DNA of 64,000 nt from assembly GCA_934630815.1 (NCBI GenBank), contig CAKTWI010000002.1:1-64000 (forward strand). The letters run 5' to 3'. The position numbers and the translations under genes were made by a program. This DNA comes from an uncultured Senegalimassilia sp. (lineage in GTDB: Bacteria > Actinomycetota > Coriobacteriia > Coriobacteriales > Eggerthellaceae). Below are positions 8,384 through 16,905 of the stretch, in pieces (position 1 is the stretch's first letter; every line of letters begins with the position of its first letter). The notes beneath the pieces are model-generated. The model ran no database searches. It had not been told where the DNA came from and worked only from the letters and a program-made list of their open reading frames with translations.

Positions 8384-8531
8384 AGGGTCTCCTTCGGAAC
8401 GTGGTTCCGCTTCGCGGGGGCGTGCGCTTGTGCAATCGCGATACAATTTACCTTGGACACACGAGCGGTTGCTTGCTGCTATGGCAAGTTGAGCGCATTA
8501 GATTCTGCATGCTTTGTAAAGGAACTGCCCT

Positions 8532-11150
8532 ATGGCTGATATTCATACGTTCGAAGGCGAGGACATCGTCGAAACGCTGGCTGCGCAAGCCGAAGGCCAT
8601 GAGCCTGGCGAGCTGGGTGCGCTGGCGTACCATCTATACGATACGAACCCGGAGCTCACCGAGGAAGAGGCATTCGAAGCGTTCACCAACTGGGTTGCCG
8701 ACCGCGGCATCGAGCTGTGGCCCCACCAGGAGGAGGCGCTCATGTCGCTTATGGTTGGCGACCATGTCATCTTGGGTACGCCTACGGGCAGCGGCAAAAG
8801 CTTGGTCGCGCTGGGCATGCACTTCATGGCCATGTGCTTCGGGGAGACTTCGTACTACACGGCGCCCATCAAGGCGTTGGTTAGCGAGAAGTTCTTCAAC
8901 TTGGTTGAGCTCCTCGGCCGCGACAACGTTGGCATGATCACGGGTGATGTGCATATCAACACCGAGGCGCCCGTCATCTGCTGTACCGAGGAGATCTTGG
9001 CGAACCAGGCGCTGCGCGAAGGGCCGGATGCCCTCATCCATAGCGTCGCCATGGATGAGTTTCACTTCTTCAGCGATACCGATCGCGGTTGGGCGTGGCA
9101 GGTGCCGTTGCTCACGCTGCCGAAAACGCAGTTTTTGCTCATGAGCGCCACGTTGGGCGACGTCACGCAAATCGCCGATCTGCTGCGTCGCCAAACCACG
9201 CGCGATGTCTCTAACGTCACCGACGCCCCGCGTCCGGTGCCGCTCTCCTACGAATATGCGCTCACCCCGCTCGAGGGAACAGTTGAGCTTGCTCTGCGCA
9301 AGGACGAGGGCCCGCTGTACGTCGTGCATTTCTCGCAGGATGCGGCGCTTACCAGCGCGCAGAACCTGGCAAGCTACGGAGTGGCAACCAAGGAGCAGCG
9401 CGAGGCGGTCAAGGAGGCTATGAAGGGCGCGCAGTTCTCCACGGCGTTCGGCAAAACGCTGAAGCGTCTGTTGGGTTGCGGCGTGGGCGTGCATCACGCC
9501 GGCATGCTGCCGCGTTATCGCTTGCTGGTGGAAAAGCTTGCGCAACAGGGTCTGCTGCCCGTCATCTGCGGTACCGACACGCTGGGCGTGGGCATCAACG
9601 TGCCCATCCATACCGTGGTGCTCACACAGCTCACCAAGTTCGACGGTCGCAAGATGCGCCGTTTGCGCAGTCGTGAGTTCCATCAGATCGCCGGCCGTGC
9701 GGGCCGCTCGGGTTTCGACACCGAGGGTGTGGTCATAGCCGAGGCCCCCGAGCACGAGATCGAAAACCACAAGGCCGAGGTGAAGGCCGCCGGCGACCCG
9801 AAGAAGCTCAAGAAGATCAAGAAGAAGCGTCCGCCCGAGAACTTCGTGAACTGGAACGAGGACACGTTCAACAAGCTCATCGAGTCGGTTCCCGAGCAGT
9901 TGACACCGCGTATGCGCATCACGCATTCCATGGTGTTGGCCGAAGTGGAGCAGGGTGGCAACGCCCGCGCCCGCGTCGACCAGCTTATCGAGGATTCGCT
10001 GCAGCCGGCGGAGGAGAAGGTGAAGCTCCACGTGCGCGCCGCCGAGGTGTTGCAGACGCTCATCGATGCCGACGTGGTGGTGCACGAGGTGGACGAGAAC
10101 GGCGAGGACGTGTACTCGGTCACCATGGATCTGCCGGAGGATTTCGCGCTCGATCAGCCGTTATCGCCGTTTTTGCTGGCGGCGCTGGAGCTCCTCGACC
10201 CCGAAAGCCCCGAGTACGCGTTCGATTTGGTATCTATGGTCGAGGCAACCCTGGAAGATCCGCGACAGGTGCTGCGTGCGCAGGAGCGCAAGGCGCGCGA
10301 TGCCGCCATGGCGGAGATGAAGATGGACGGCGTGGACTATGACGAGCGCCTGGAGCGCATCGCCGACGTCACGTATCCCAAGCCGCTGGAAGATCTGCTG
10401 GACGCGGCGTTCTCGAAGTATTGCGATGCGGTGCCGTGGGCGCGCGATTACTATCTGCGGCCGAAATCGGTGCTCCGAGACATGCTGGAAAGCGCGGCGG
10501 ACTTCAAGGGGTACATTCAGAAGCTCGGCATCATGCGTTACGAGGGCATCTTGCTGCGCTACCTGTCCGAGGCGTTCCGCGGCCTCGACCGTACCATCCC
10601 CGAGGATAAGCGCACTGAGCAGCTGAAGGACATCATCGCCTGGCTGGGTTTGATCGTGCGCAGCGTCGACAGCAGCTTGGTCGACGAGTGGGAGAACGCC
10701 GGTGCGGTGTTGGACGCGGCCCCGCCCGATGCCTCCGGTGCCGAAGCGGTTGTGCGCGACCGACGCGGGCTTACTGTGCTTGTGCGCAACGCCCTGTTCA
10801 ATCGTGTCCGCATGGCGGCTCATCGCGATACGGCGGGGCTTGGCGAGGCCGATGGCGATTGGGGCTTCGGCGAGCGTGCCTGGATGCAGGCTTTGGACGA
10901 GTACTACGAAGAGCATGAAGAAGTCCTGCTGGACGCCGATGCGCGCTCGAAGGCTTATCTCGTGTTCGATGAGGCGGACGAGGAGGAGCTGCACGTGTGG
11001 CACGTGCGCCAGATTTTCCACGACGAGGCGGGGGATAACGACTTCGCCATCGTGGCGGACGTGGACCTGGATGCCACGCAGGAAGGCGACGGCGTGGTGT
11101 TCGCAAACTACTGCGTGGGCTTTGCCGACGAACTGCTCGACGAGTTCTAG
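8532..11150 (+). CDS. Ski2-like DExH-box RNA helicase with DUF3516-type C-terminus
   Basis: 872 residues from ATG 8532, with AAAGGA upstream. Superfamily 2 motifs appear in order: motif I GTPTGSGKS (82-90), motif II DEFH (175-178), motif III SAT (205-207), then HHAGMLPRYR, GTDTLGVGINVP and motif VI QIAGRAGRSG near residue 390. The long acidic C-terminal half (about 450-872) matches the DUF3516-type extension of actinobacterial Ski2-like helicases. Expected to unwind structured RNA in turnover or ribosome-associated processes. It is a single-gene unit; neighbours do not share its theme. Confidence 0.88.
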   Translation: MADIHTFEGEDIVETLAAQAEGHEPGELGALAYHLYDTNPELTEEEAFEAFTNWVADRGIELWPHQEEALMSLMVGDHVILGTPTGSGKSLVALGMHFMAMCFGETSYYTAPIKALVSEKFFNLVELLGRDNVGMITGDVHINTEAPVICCTEEILANQALREGPDALIHSVAMDEFHFFSDTDRGWAWQVPLLTLPKTQFLLMSATLGDVTQIADLLRRQTTRDVSNVTDAPRPVPLSYEYALTPLEGTVELALRKDEGPLYVVHFSQDAALTSAQNLASYGVATKEQREAVKEAMKGAQFSTAFGKTLKRLLGCGVGVHHAGMLPRYRLLVEKLAQQGLLPVICGTDTLGVGINVPIHTVVLTQLTKFDGRKMRRLRSREFHQIAGRAGRSGFDTEGVVIAEAPEHEIENHKAEVKAAGDPKKLKKIKKKRPPENFVNWNEDTFNKLIESVPEQLTPRMRITHSMVLAEVEQGGNARARVDQLIEDSLQPAEEKVKLHVRAAEVLQTLIDADVVVHEVDENGEDVYSVTMDLPEDFALDQPLSPFLLAALELLDPESPEYAFDLVSMVEATLEDPRQVLRAQERKARDAAMAEMKMDGVDYDERLERIADVTYPKPLEDLLDAAFSKYCDAVPWARDYYLRPKSVLRDMLESAADFKGYIQKLGIMRYEGILLRYLSEAFRGLDRTIPEDKRTEQLKDIIAWLGLIVRSVDSSLVDEWENAGAVLDAAPPDASGAEAVVRDRRGLTVLVRNALFNRVRMAAHRDTAGLGEADGDWGFGERAWMQALDEYYEEHEEVLLDADARSKAYLVFDEADEEELHVWHVRQIFHDEAGDNDFAIVADVDLDATQEGDGVVFANYCVGFADELLDEF

Positions 11151-11399
11151 CCGGTTCGCTGACTGTGCGCTTGCCGTTGCCTCTGTCGCTGTGCGTGCGG
11201 GGGAGCGGCGGGTTTCGAGCGCTCGTCGGCGGCGATTTGCCGCTGCCAGATCTGCTAAGCGCCGGTAGCAACGAATTGGTACCGTTTGCGTGGCAAATCG
11301 ATGCGGCTTCCTAGAGGCGTGCTAGGCTTATGGCGCGGGGCCCCAATCCGGTCTCGCGCCATAAGCAAGTTCAACATACGCGCGGATCGGAGGTCGGAT

Positions 11400-12338
11400 A
11401 TGACTATCAAGAACGTTGTCGTTGCCGGTGGCGGAGTGCTGGGAAGCCAGATCGCATATCAGGCGGCATACAAGGGTTTCGCCGTTACGGTGTGGCTGCG
11501 AAGCGAAGGGTCCGTCGAGCGCGCGAAGCCGAAGTTCGAGCAGCTGCGTCAAACCTATCTGGGAACGCTCGAGGCGATGAAGAGCGACCCTGCGGCGTAT
11601 TGCCGCGGCTTGGCCGACACGCCCGAGCTTTCCGTTGATGAAATCGAGCAGCTCAAACAGCGCGCGCAGCAGGCGTTCGAGAGCATCGTCTTCACCACTA
11701 GCTACGAGGATGCGGCGAAGGATGCCGACCTGGTGATCGAGGCCATCGCGGAAGACCCCAAGCAAAAGGATGCGTTCTACGCTGAGCTGGCGAAGTACCT
11801 GCCCGAAAGCACCATCCTTGTTACCAACTCCTCCACGCTGCTGCCCAGTCAAATCGCTGCATCCACGGGTCGCCCTGAGAAGTTCCTGGCACTGCATTTC
11901 GCCAATCGCATCTGGCGCAACAACACCGCCGAGGTCATGGGACATCCCGGAACGGACCAGGCTGCTTACGATGAGGTTGTCCGTTTTGCCGCCGACTTGG
12001 GCATGGTTCCGTTGCAGCTGCATAAGGAGCAGCCCGGCTATATCCTGAACAGCATGCTCGTGCCGTTCCTGAACGCCGCGGAGGCGCTGTACGCAACCGG
12101 CGTCGCCGACCCGGAGACCATCGACAAGACGTGGATGCTGGGCACGGGTGCGCCCTTGGGCCCGTTCCGCATCCTGGACATCGTGGGCCTTACCACGGCA
12201 TATAACATCGTGGTGCTTGATCCTCGCACGAAGGATCCTGATTCCGTTCCCGCGAAGATCGCGGCAGCGCTTAAAGAGCGCATCGATGCAGGCAAAACGG
12301 GCGTTGATGCAGGCGAAGGGTTCTACCGCTACAACTAG
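11400..12338 (+). CDS. 3-hydroxyacyl-CoA dehydrogenase (NAD-dependent)
   Basis: 312 residues from ATG 11400, chosen over upstream in-frame starts because GGAGGT lies 5 bases before it. The N-terminal Rossmann fold has VVVAGGGVLGSQIA (glycines at 10, 12 and 15). The central part has VIEAIAEDPKQK, TNSSTLLPSQIA and the catalytic-His region HFANRIWRNNTAEV, where HFxN is kept but the usual Pro after Asn is Arg. The C-terminal dimerisation domain ends DAGEGFYRYN, the normal end for this family. It oxidises 3-hydroxyacyl-CoA to 3-ketoacyl-CoA, although no other fatty-acid or butyrate genes lie nearby. Its last bases resemble the tandem repeats that follow. Confidence 0.85.
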   Translation: MTIKNVVVAGGGVLGSQIAYQAAYKGFAVTVWLRSEGSVERAKPKFEQLRQTYLGTLEAMKSDPAAYCRGLADTPELSVDEIEQLKQRAQQAFESIVFTTSYEDAAKDADLVIEAIAEDPKQKDAFYAELAKYLPESTILVTNSSTLLPSQIAASTGRPEKFLALHFANRIWRNNTAEVMGHPGTDQAAYDEVVRFAADLGMVPLQLHKEQPGYILNSMLVPFLNAAEALYATGVADPETIDKTWMLGTGAPLGPFRILDIVGLTTAYNIVVLDPRTKDPDSVPAKIAAALKERIDAGKTGVDAGEGFYRYN

Positions 12339-12567
12339 GCTTGTGAGGCTCGCTTCTGTGAGAGGTCGTCTTCAGTTACAGTTAAGCTTGTGAGGCCGCT
12401 TCTTTACGAGGCCATCTCTTGCAACAACTATGCTCGTGGGACCGTTTCTCTATGAGCTCGTCTCCTGCTACGACTAGGTTTCTGAGACGTGCCTCTTTGC
12501 GAGGTCGTTTCCCGGTGCAGCTAGACCTGTGAGGCTGCTTCTTTATGAAGCCGTCTTCCGCTGCAAC
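12336..12567. repeat. Five degenerate tandem repeats of 46-47 bp
   Basis: Units start at 12336, 12383, 12429, 12475 and 12522 (lengths 47, 46, 46, 47, 46), with a partial sixth from 12568. Each begins TAG/TAA-like and then nnCTTGTGAGGC, has TTCTTTAYGAGGC in the middle and ends TCYYCTGCTACAAC. The first unit begins on the stop codon of the preceding gene, whose last codons (ACCGCTACAAC) match the unit end, so the array may have grown from the gene's 3' edge. There are no spacers, so it is not a CRISPR array. A 77-residue frame on the minus strand across it is just a product of the repeats. Confidence 0.8.
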
Positions 12568-12616
12568 CAGGCTTTGCGGGCATCTCTCATATAGGGGTTT
12601 CCTTTCAGCATTCATG

Positions 12617-12654
12617 GGGACTCGAGAAAAACCGGCGAACTTTTCTCGAGTCCC
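12617..12654 (+). terminator. Strong hairpin, likely terminator, after the tandem repeats
   Basis: A perfect 14-bp stem (GGGACTCGAGAAAA at 12617-12630, TTTTCTCGAGTCCC at 12641-12654) with a 10-base loop. The A- and T-ended arms could work as a terminator in either direction. It separates the dehydrogenase region from the next gene, 80 bases downstream. Confidence 0.6.
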
Positions 12655-12733
12655 TTATATGGGACAGTAAAATCATCGAGACGGCGTACCATGCAAAGCA
12701 TCAACTGAGAAACGCGCAGGTAAGGAGCCTGAA

Positions 12734-13369
12734 ATGTTCGCCAAGAAGCACACGTCCATGTTCGGAGCATTTGCAATCGATTCGAAGGCGTCCCGCGGTC
12801 GTCATGCGCGTGTGAAGGGGCGTGCGCAGTTAGCTCGCTGTGCATTCGAGAGTTCAGCCGGGCGGACTCAGGCCTTTTCGGGCCAGCGTGCCTCACGGTC
12901 TGCGTGCCGCGCGATCGAAGGGCGGGCAGGGCAAGTTCAGACCTTTGCGGGCCAGCGCGTCTCGCAGCCTATCTCTTTCGACGAGGGCGAGTTTCTGATC
13001 GATGGGTACGGCGCATACGCTCCGTATGATCAAACTACCGAGCGTTACGCTGCCGAGGATTCGCTGCTGGACGAAGAGTCAAGCGAAACTGTTGAGAATG
13101 TGTCGTCGTGTGATGGGGCTTCCTCCGCGCAGCTCGAGCGCATGTTCCAGGAGTTCTTCCGCATGGGCGCCGCCGTCGCCATCGGCGAGTTGTTCGACGA
13201 GGGTATGCTGGGCGACAAGAACGCCGTGGCGTGCGATGTCCGCGACTATCTGGAAAGCTTCGGCATCGCCAGCTTCGACGAGGTTTGCAAGCTGGGCATA
13301 ACCGGTCCGTACCTTGAGGACTTCAAGCGGATTTTCGCCGAAAACGCCAGTTTCCCGCCAGCAGCATAG
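12734..13369 (+). CDS. Hypothetical protein with an internal duplication
   Basis: 211 residues from ATG 12734, with AAGGAG 9 bases before it. I do not recognise the family. The N-terminal 80 residues are basic (Arg, Ser, Gln, Ala) and contain two related blocks, AFSGQRASRS and TFAGQRVSQP, about 29 residues apart, a duplication also visible in the DNA. The middle (85-125) is acidic. The C-terminal 85 residues look like an alpha-helical domain (LERMFQEFFRMGAAVAIGEL, then DVRDYLESFGIASFDEVCKL). There is no signal peptide or membrane segment. It stands alone between a hairpin and the TCAC repeat. Confidence 0.65.
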   Translation: MFAKKHTSMFGAFAIDSKASRGRHARVKGRAQLARCAFESSAGRTQAFSGQRASRSACRAIEGRAGQVQTFAGQRVSQPISFDEGEFLIDGYGAYAPYDQTTERYAAEDSLLDEESSETVENVSSCDGASSAQLERMFQEFFRMGAAVAIGELFDEGMLGDKNAVACDVRDYLESFGIASFDEVCKLGITGPYLEDFKRIFAENASFPPAA

Positions 13370-13386
13370 GGTTGCCTGCGTGACCA

Positions 13387-13430
13387 TCACTCACTCACTC
13401 ACTCACTCACTCACTCACTCACTCACTCAC
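13387..13430. repeat. Simple sequence repeat (TCAC)11
   Basis: Eleven perfect copies of the tetranucleotide TCAC, 18 bases after one gene and 61 bases before the WYL regulator start. Four-base repeats of this length change copy number by slippage. Here the array is outside both genes, so a length change would alter promoter or leader spacing, not a reading frame. Confidence 0.95.
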
Positions 13431-13491
13431 TTAATCGCCTATCATATGCAGATGCGCAATGTGCGCGAAGGAAGCTGTGTGAGGGGTCCGT

Positions 13492-14475
13492 ATGGCGAAG
13501 GAAGTCAGCAAAGAGCGTTTGTTGGCGCTGCTGAAGATCATGTTCGAGAACACCGACGACGAGCAGGGATTGACGCTTGAGCAGATCCTCGAGGAGCTGG
13601 AGGCGGCGGGCGTGTCCGCGGAGCGCAAGGCTATCTACCGCGATTTCGAGGCGCTGAACAACGCGGGCATCGAGATTCAGCGACAGCACGTCAAACCCGT
13701 GCGCTACTTCCTTGCCAAGCGCCCGTTCGCCAAATCCGAGCTGCTGCTGCTTATCGATGCGGTGCAGGGAAGCCGTTTCATCACGGCGCGGCAATCGAGC
13801 TCGCTCGTTCGCTCCATCAAAAGCCTTGGGTCGAAACATCAGGTGAAAGGCCTTGAGAAGCAGGTGCATGTCGGCGGGCGAGTGAAAAGCCAAAACGATA
13901 GCGTATTCCGCAACGTTGACATCATCCAAGAGGCCATCGCCGCCAAGCGCATGCTGTCGTTCAAATACACCAGTTACGATTGTTCGGCTCAGGTGCAACT
14001 GCGCCATGACGGTAAAGCGTACACGCAAACGCCGGTGCAGCTGATGTACTCCGACGGCTTCTACTACCTGGTCTGCTACAGCGAGAAGTACGACGACTTC
14101 GCCAACTACCGCGTCGACCGCATGTGCGACATTCGCGTGACGCAGCAGCGCGCTACGCGAAACGCCCGCATTGCCACGTTCGATGCGGATGAGTACGACC
14201 GTCGCGTGTTCGGCATGTTCTCGGGCAGCTCGGTGCGCGCGGTTTTGCGCGTAAGGGAAAGCGCTATGAACGCCGTGGTCGATCGTTTCGGGAAGGACGC
14301 GCGCGTGAGCGATATGGGCGACGGTACCGCTCGGGTAATCGTGGCGGCCATGGCGACGCCGGTGTTCTTCGGCTGGATATCCCAGTTCGCCGGCCAGATC
14401 ACGGTAGAGTCGCCGTCAAGCTTGCGGCAAGGGTATGCCGAGTACCTGCGCAAGCTGCTGCAGGACTACGAATAG
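13492..14475 (+). CDS. WYL-domain transcriptional regulator
   Basis: 327 residues. The N-terminal 60 residues are a winged helix-turn-helix (LLALLKIMFENTDDEQGLTLEQILEELEAAGVSAERKAIYRDFEAL). The WYL domain spans about 145-240 (AIAAKRMLSFKYTSYDC, then FYYLVCYSEKYDDFANYRVDRM), and the C-terminal extension ends MATPVFFGWISQFAGQITVESP. Members of this family sense small ligands or nucleic acids and control defence, DNA-damage or metabolic genes. Its target is unknown; the following Sel1 gene is a candidate neighbour. The TCAC repeat 61 bases upstream suggests its own expression could be phase-variable. Confidence 0.88.
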   Translation: MAKEVSKERLLALLKIMFENTDDEQGLTLEQILEELEAAGVSAERKAIYRDFEALNNAGIEIQRQHVKPVRYFLAKRPFAKSELLLLIDAVQGSRFITARQSSSLVRSIKSLGSKHQVKGLEKQVHVGGRVKSQNDSVFRNVDIIQEAIAAKRMLSFKYTSYDCSAQVQLRHDGKAYTQTPVQLMYSDGFYYLVCYSEKYDDFANYRVDRMCDIRVTQQRATRNARIATFDADEYDRRVFGMFSGSSVRAVLRVRESAMNAVVDRFGKDARVSDMGDGTARVIVAAMATPVFFGWISQFAGQITVESPSSLRQGYAEYLRKLLQDYE

Positions 14476-14574
14476 CCGCATCGCGTTCGTCCGTTCCTTC
14501 TTGCGCACAGCAGCTTCGGGCCGTTCCTGCTGATTCTCTGCTATGGTGGAAGGGTATATCTCGAAGGGAACCAT

Positions 14575-15762
14575 ATGGACCTACGCAATCTTGACCCCTC
14601 ATACGATGAATCGCGCGACAGCCAGCAACGCGGCAGCTTGTCGTTGGATATCGGCGCGCGGTTTTACAACGACGGGCTTGCCTCCGATGACAAGCGGTGC
14701 TTCGAGGCGGCGCGACAGTTCTATGAGAAAAGCCTGAGCTTCGGCAATCCGCAAGCCGCGGTGAACCTTGGCTACATCTACGAATACGGTCGTTTGGGCG
14801 AGGAGGATGCTGAGCAGGCATTGGAGCTGTTCGAGCAGGCGGCGTTTTGCGAACACCCGGAGGCGCTGTACAAGCTCGGCGACATGCTGTATTGGCGCAA
14901 TATCGACGTTGCGGATGAATCGGCTGCAGATATCCGGGCGTTTGCTCTGTACGGCAAGGCGCATCGGCTTGCGCAGAGTCGCAACGAGCCCGATTGGCTG
15001 GGAAGCTCGGCTTTCAGGCTCGGGGGTTGTTTCGAGTATGGGCGCGGCTGTGCACGGGATTATGCGTTGGCGCAGGCGTATTACGTGCAGGCGGCGGCGA
15101 ACTTCGAGGCAGCTCTTGACGATGGGTTCGACTATTATCGCGGCAACCTGGAAAAATGCCATCGCGCATTGCAGCGCCTGGGCGAGCGTTCCGACTCGTA
15201 CGCGCAATGGAGGCCGCTGCCCTCGGGTGCGAAGTTCGATGTCGATGGTATTTTGCGCATCGATGGCGACTCGCTGGTCCCGGCGGGGTGTTACCGAGCC
15301 CGTTCGGGCGAGCAGCTTATCGTAGGTCAGCACGATGTGGACGAGGGCCAGCGTGTGGACCGGCGCTTCGAGGTGCTGCGTTGCGCGCGCATGGTGGAGT
15401 TCAACCTGGCCATGCGCGGCTCCGTGGAGAACCGCAGCACCGTGCGCATCACGTTCGACGAGTTGGGTGCAGCGCTCGAGCAGGAGCTGGGCGTGATGGG
15501 GCAGCGCGAGTTTTTGCAGCTGGACCCCGAGGATGCCGCCGCATTGCGCGGGCAGCTGCTCGGCTTCGAGCTGGCGTCGTGGGAGGAGGCCTATCGGCCG
15601 TATGCCGCTCAGGATGATAGCTTGGAGTGGAGCGTAGAGGTGCTTAGCGATGCGCAGGGCTTTTCCAGCAAAGGTAGCGGCGCCTGGCCGTATTACCTGC
15701 CGTTTCTGTTCGAGGAGCTGCAGCGTTTCGGCGTGGCGAACATGTGGGTTCGTGGGCATTAG
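14575..15762 (+). CDS. Sel1-like repeat protein with an unassigned C-terminal domain
   Basis: 395 residues from ATG 14575, with GAAGGGAA upstream. Residues 30-200 contain Sel1-type helical repeats, recognisable by ARQFYEKSLSFGNPQAAVNLGYIYEYGR, ALELFEQAAFCEHPEALYKLGDMLY and YALAQAYYVQAAANFEAA (each read as a helix pair). Such repeats usually make protein contacts. The C-terminal 190 residues (from about KFDVDGILRIDGD) match no domain I can name: a beta-rich, acidic region ending LPFLFEELQRFGVANMWVRGH. No signal peptide is present, so it is probably cytoplasmic. Confidence 0.7.
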   Translation: MDLRNLDPSYDESRDSQQRGSLSLDIGARFYNDGLASDDKRCFEAARQFYEKSLSFGNPQAAVNLGYIYEYGRLGEEDAEQALELFEQAAFCEHPEALYKLGDMLYWRNIDVADESAADIRAFALYGKAHRLAQSRNEPDWLGSSAFRLGGCFEYGRGCARDYALAQAYYVQAAANFEAALDDGFDYYRGNLEKCHRALQRLGERSDSYAQWRPLPSGAKFDVDGILRIDGDSLVPAGCYRARSGEQLIVGQHDVDEGQRVDRRFEVLRCARMVEFNLAMRGSVENRSTVRITFDELGAALEQELGVMGQREFLQLDPEDAAALRGQLLGFELASWEEAYRPYAAQDDSLEWSVEVLSDAQGFSSKGSGAWPYYLPFLFEELQRFGVANMWVRGH

Positions 15763-15854
15763 CGCCGGAAGCGTCCGATTTTGGCGTGCGGCGGCGCCGG
15801 ACGTGCCCGGTGGCGCTACAATGACCTGGTCGCATATTCTAGGAAAGGACCGCC

Positions 15855-16388
15855 ATGTCGTCGTTCGATTTCGAAGGCCACATCACCGACATCGTCGATT
15901 ATCCGAAGCCGGGCGTGGTGTTCAAGGACATCACCACGCTGTTGAAGGATCCGGACGGTTTCGAGGCCACCATCGATGCCATCGCCGAGCACTTTAAGGA
16001 TGCAGGCGTGACTAAGGTTGTCGGCGCCGAGGCCCGAGGCTTTATGATCGGCGCGCCGGTTGCGTATCGTCTGCATGCTGGCTTCGTGCCCGCACGCAAG
16101 CCGGGCAAGCTGCCGCGCGAGGTGCGCAGCGAAAGCTATGATTTGGAGTATGGAAGCGACGAGCTGCAGATCCACGCCGACGCCATCGAGCCCGACGACG
16201 TGGTGCTGATCGTGGACGACCTGGTTGCCACCGGCGGTACCGCCGAGGCACAGGCTAAGCTCATCAAACAGTTCGGGGCAACGTTGGCGGGCATGGGCTT
16301 TCTCATGGAGCTGGCGTTCTTGAATCCGCGCCAGGCAATCGCCAAGGTTACCGATGCCGACGTCTTCTCTCTTGTGCAGGTGCACTAA
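15855..16388 (+). CDS. apt: Adenine phosphoribosyltransferase
   Basis: 177 residues, the normal length for the enzyme that converts adenine and PRPP to AMP in purine salvage. The start at 15855 follows AGGAAAGGA. Characteristic segments are IVDYPKPGVVFKDITTLL near the N-terminus, VVGAEARGFMIGAPVAY, RKPGKLPREV and the PRPP-binding loop VLIVDDLVATGGTAEA. A TACAAT -10-like box lies about 35 bases upstream, so it may have its own promoter. It is convergent with panD across a shared terminator. Confidence 0.95.
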   Translation: MSSFDFEGHITDIVDYPKPGVVFKDITTLLKDPDGFEATIDAIAEHFKDAGVTKVVGAEARGFMIGAPVAYRLHAGFVPARKPGKLPREVRSESYDLEYGSDELQIHADAIEPDDVVLIVDDLVATGGTAEAQAKLIKQFGATLAGMGFLMELAFLNPRQAIAKVTDADVFSLVQVH

Positions 16389-16413
16389 AAGGTGTTGCTG
16401 CTCTAACAACGCA

Positions 16414-16454
16414 AGAGGCCGGGATGCGCAGTTGCTCTGCGCATCCCGGCCTCT
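16414..16454. terminator. Bidirectional terminator between apt and panD
   Basis: A perfect 17-bp stem (16414-16430 and 16438-16454; arm AGAGGCCGGGATGCGCA) with a 7-base loop, midway between two convergent stops. It can serve both strands. Confidence 0.85.
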
Positions 16455-16473
16455 GTTCGTTTCCATCGGAGCG

Positions 16474-16869
16474 CTAGCGGTCCATGTCCTCCAGTCGGCC
16501 ATGGCGCTCGTAGCGCGTGATGCGCTCGGGGCGGTTGTCGTCGTCGACGAACACCACGCGCGGCGGGTTCGCGTCGGCCTCTTCGGGGGTCATCAGGGCG
16601 TAGCACATGATGATCACCTTGTCGCCCACCGAGACGCAGCGGGCGGCGGCGCCGTTGAGGCAGATCATGCCGCTGCCGCGCTGACCTGCGATGACGTAGG
16701 TCTCGAAGCGCTGGCCGTTATTCACGTCAACAATCTGCACCTGCTCGTACTCGCGGATGCCTGCGGCGTCCATCAGGTCCTCGTCGACGGTGATGCTGCC
16801 CACGTAGTCGAGTTCGGCCTGGACGACGGTGGCGCGGTGGATCTTGCCTTTCAGCATGGTAGAGAACAC
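16474..16869 (-). CDS. panD: Aspartate 1-decarboxylase proenzyme
   Basis: 131 residues. PanD makes beta-alanine for pantothenate and self-cleaves to form a pyruvoyl group. The cleavage site Gly24-Ser25 (YVGSITVD) is present, as are the N-terminal [11 protein letters not shown] block with Lys9, and the NGAAAR segment. It is the last gene of the minus-strand pantothenate operon, following panC by 36 bases. Confidence 0.96.
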   Translation of the reverse strand: MFSTMLKGKIHRATVVQAELDYVGSITVDEDLMDAAGIREYEQVQIVDVNNGQRFETYVIAGQRGSGMICLNGAAARCVSVGDKVIIMCYALMTPEEADANPPRVVFVDDDNRPERITRYERHGRLEDMDR

Positions 16870-16905
16870 GGTTGTTGGTCCTTTCGTAGGTTTTGAAAAT
16901 CGAAG

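Noticed and set aside
8634..10085. 483-codon minus-strand frame opposite the helicase
   Set aside because: Antisense artefact; helicase motifs are on the plus strand.
12336..12567. Repeat array as a CRISPR
   Set aside because: Units are directly adjacent with no spacers and are degenerate; no cas genes are near.
12382..12615. 77-codon minus-strand frame across the 46-bp repeats
   Set aside because: It exists because two repeat units equal 93 bases; no ribosome site and no conserved domain.
13314..13580. Open frame reading the TCAC repeat as a Thr-His-Ser-Leu repeat protein
   Set aside because: It overlaps two supported genes in another frame and lacks a ribosome site; the repeat is better seen as intergenic.
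16354..16896. 180-codon plus-strand frame opposite panD
   Set aside because: Antisense to panD, which has its cleavage site and normal length.
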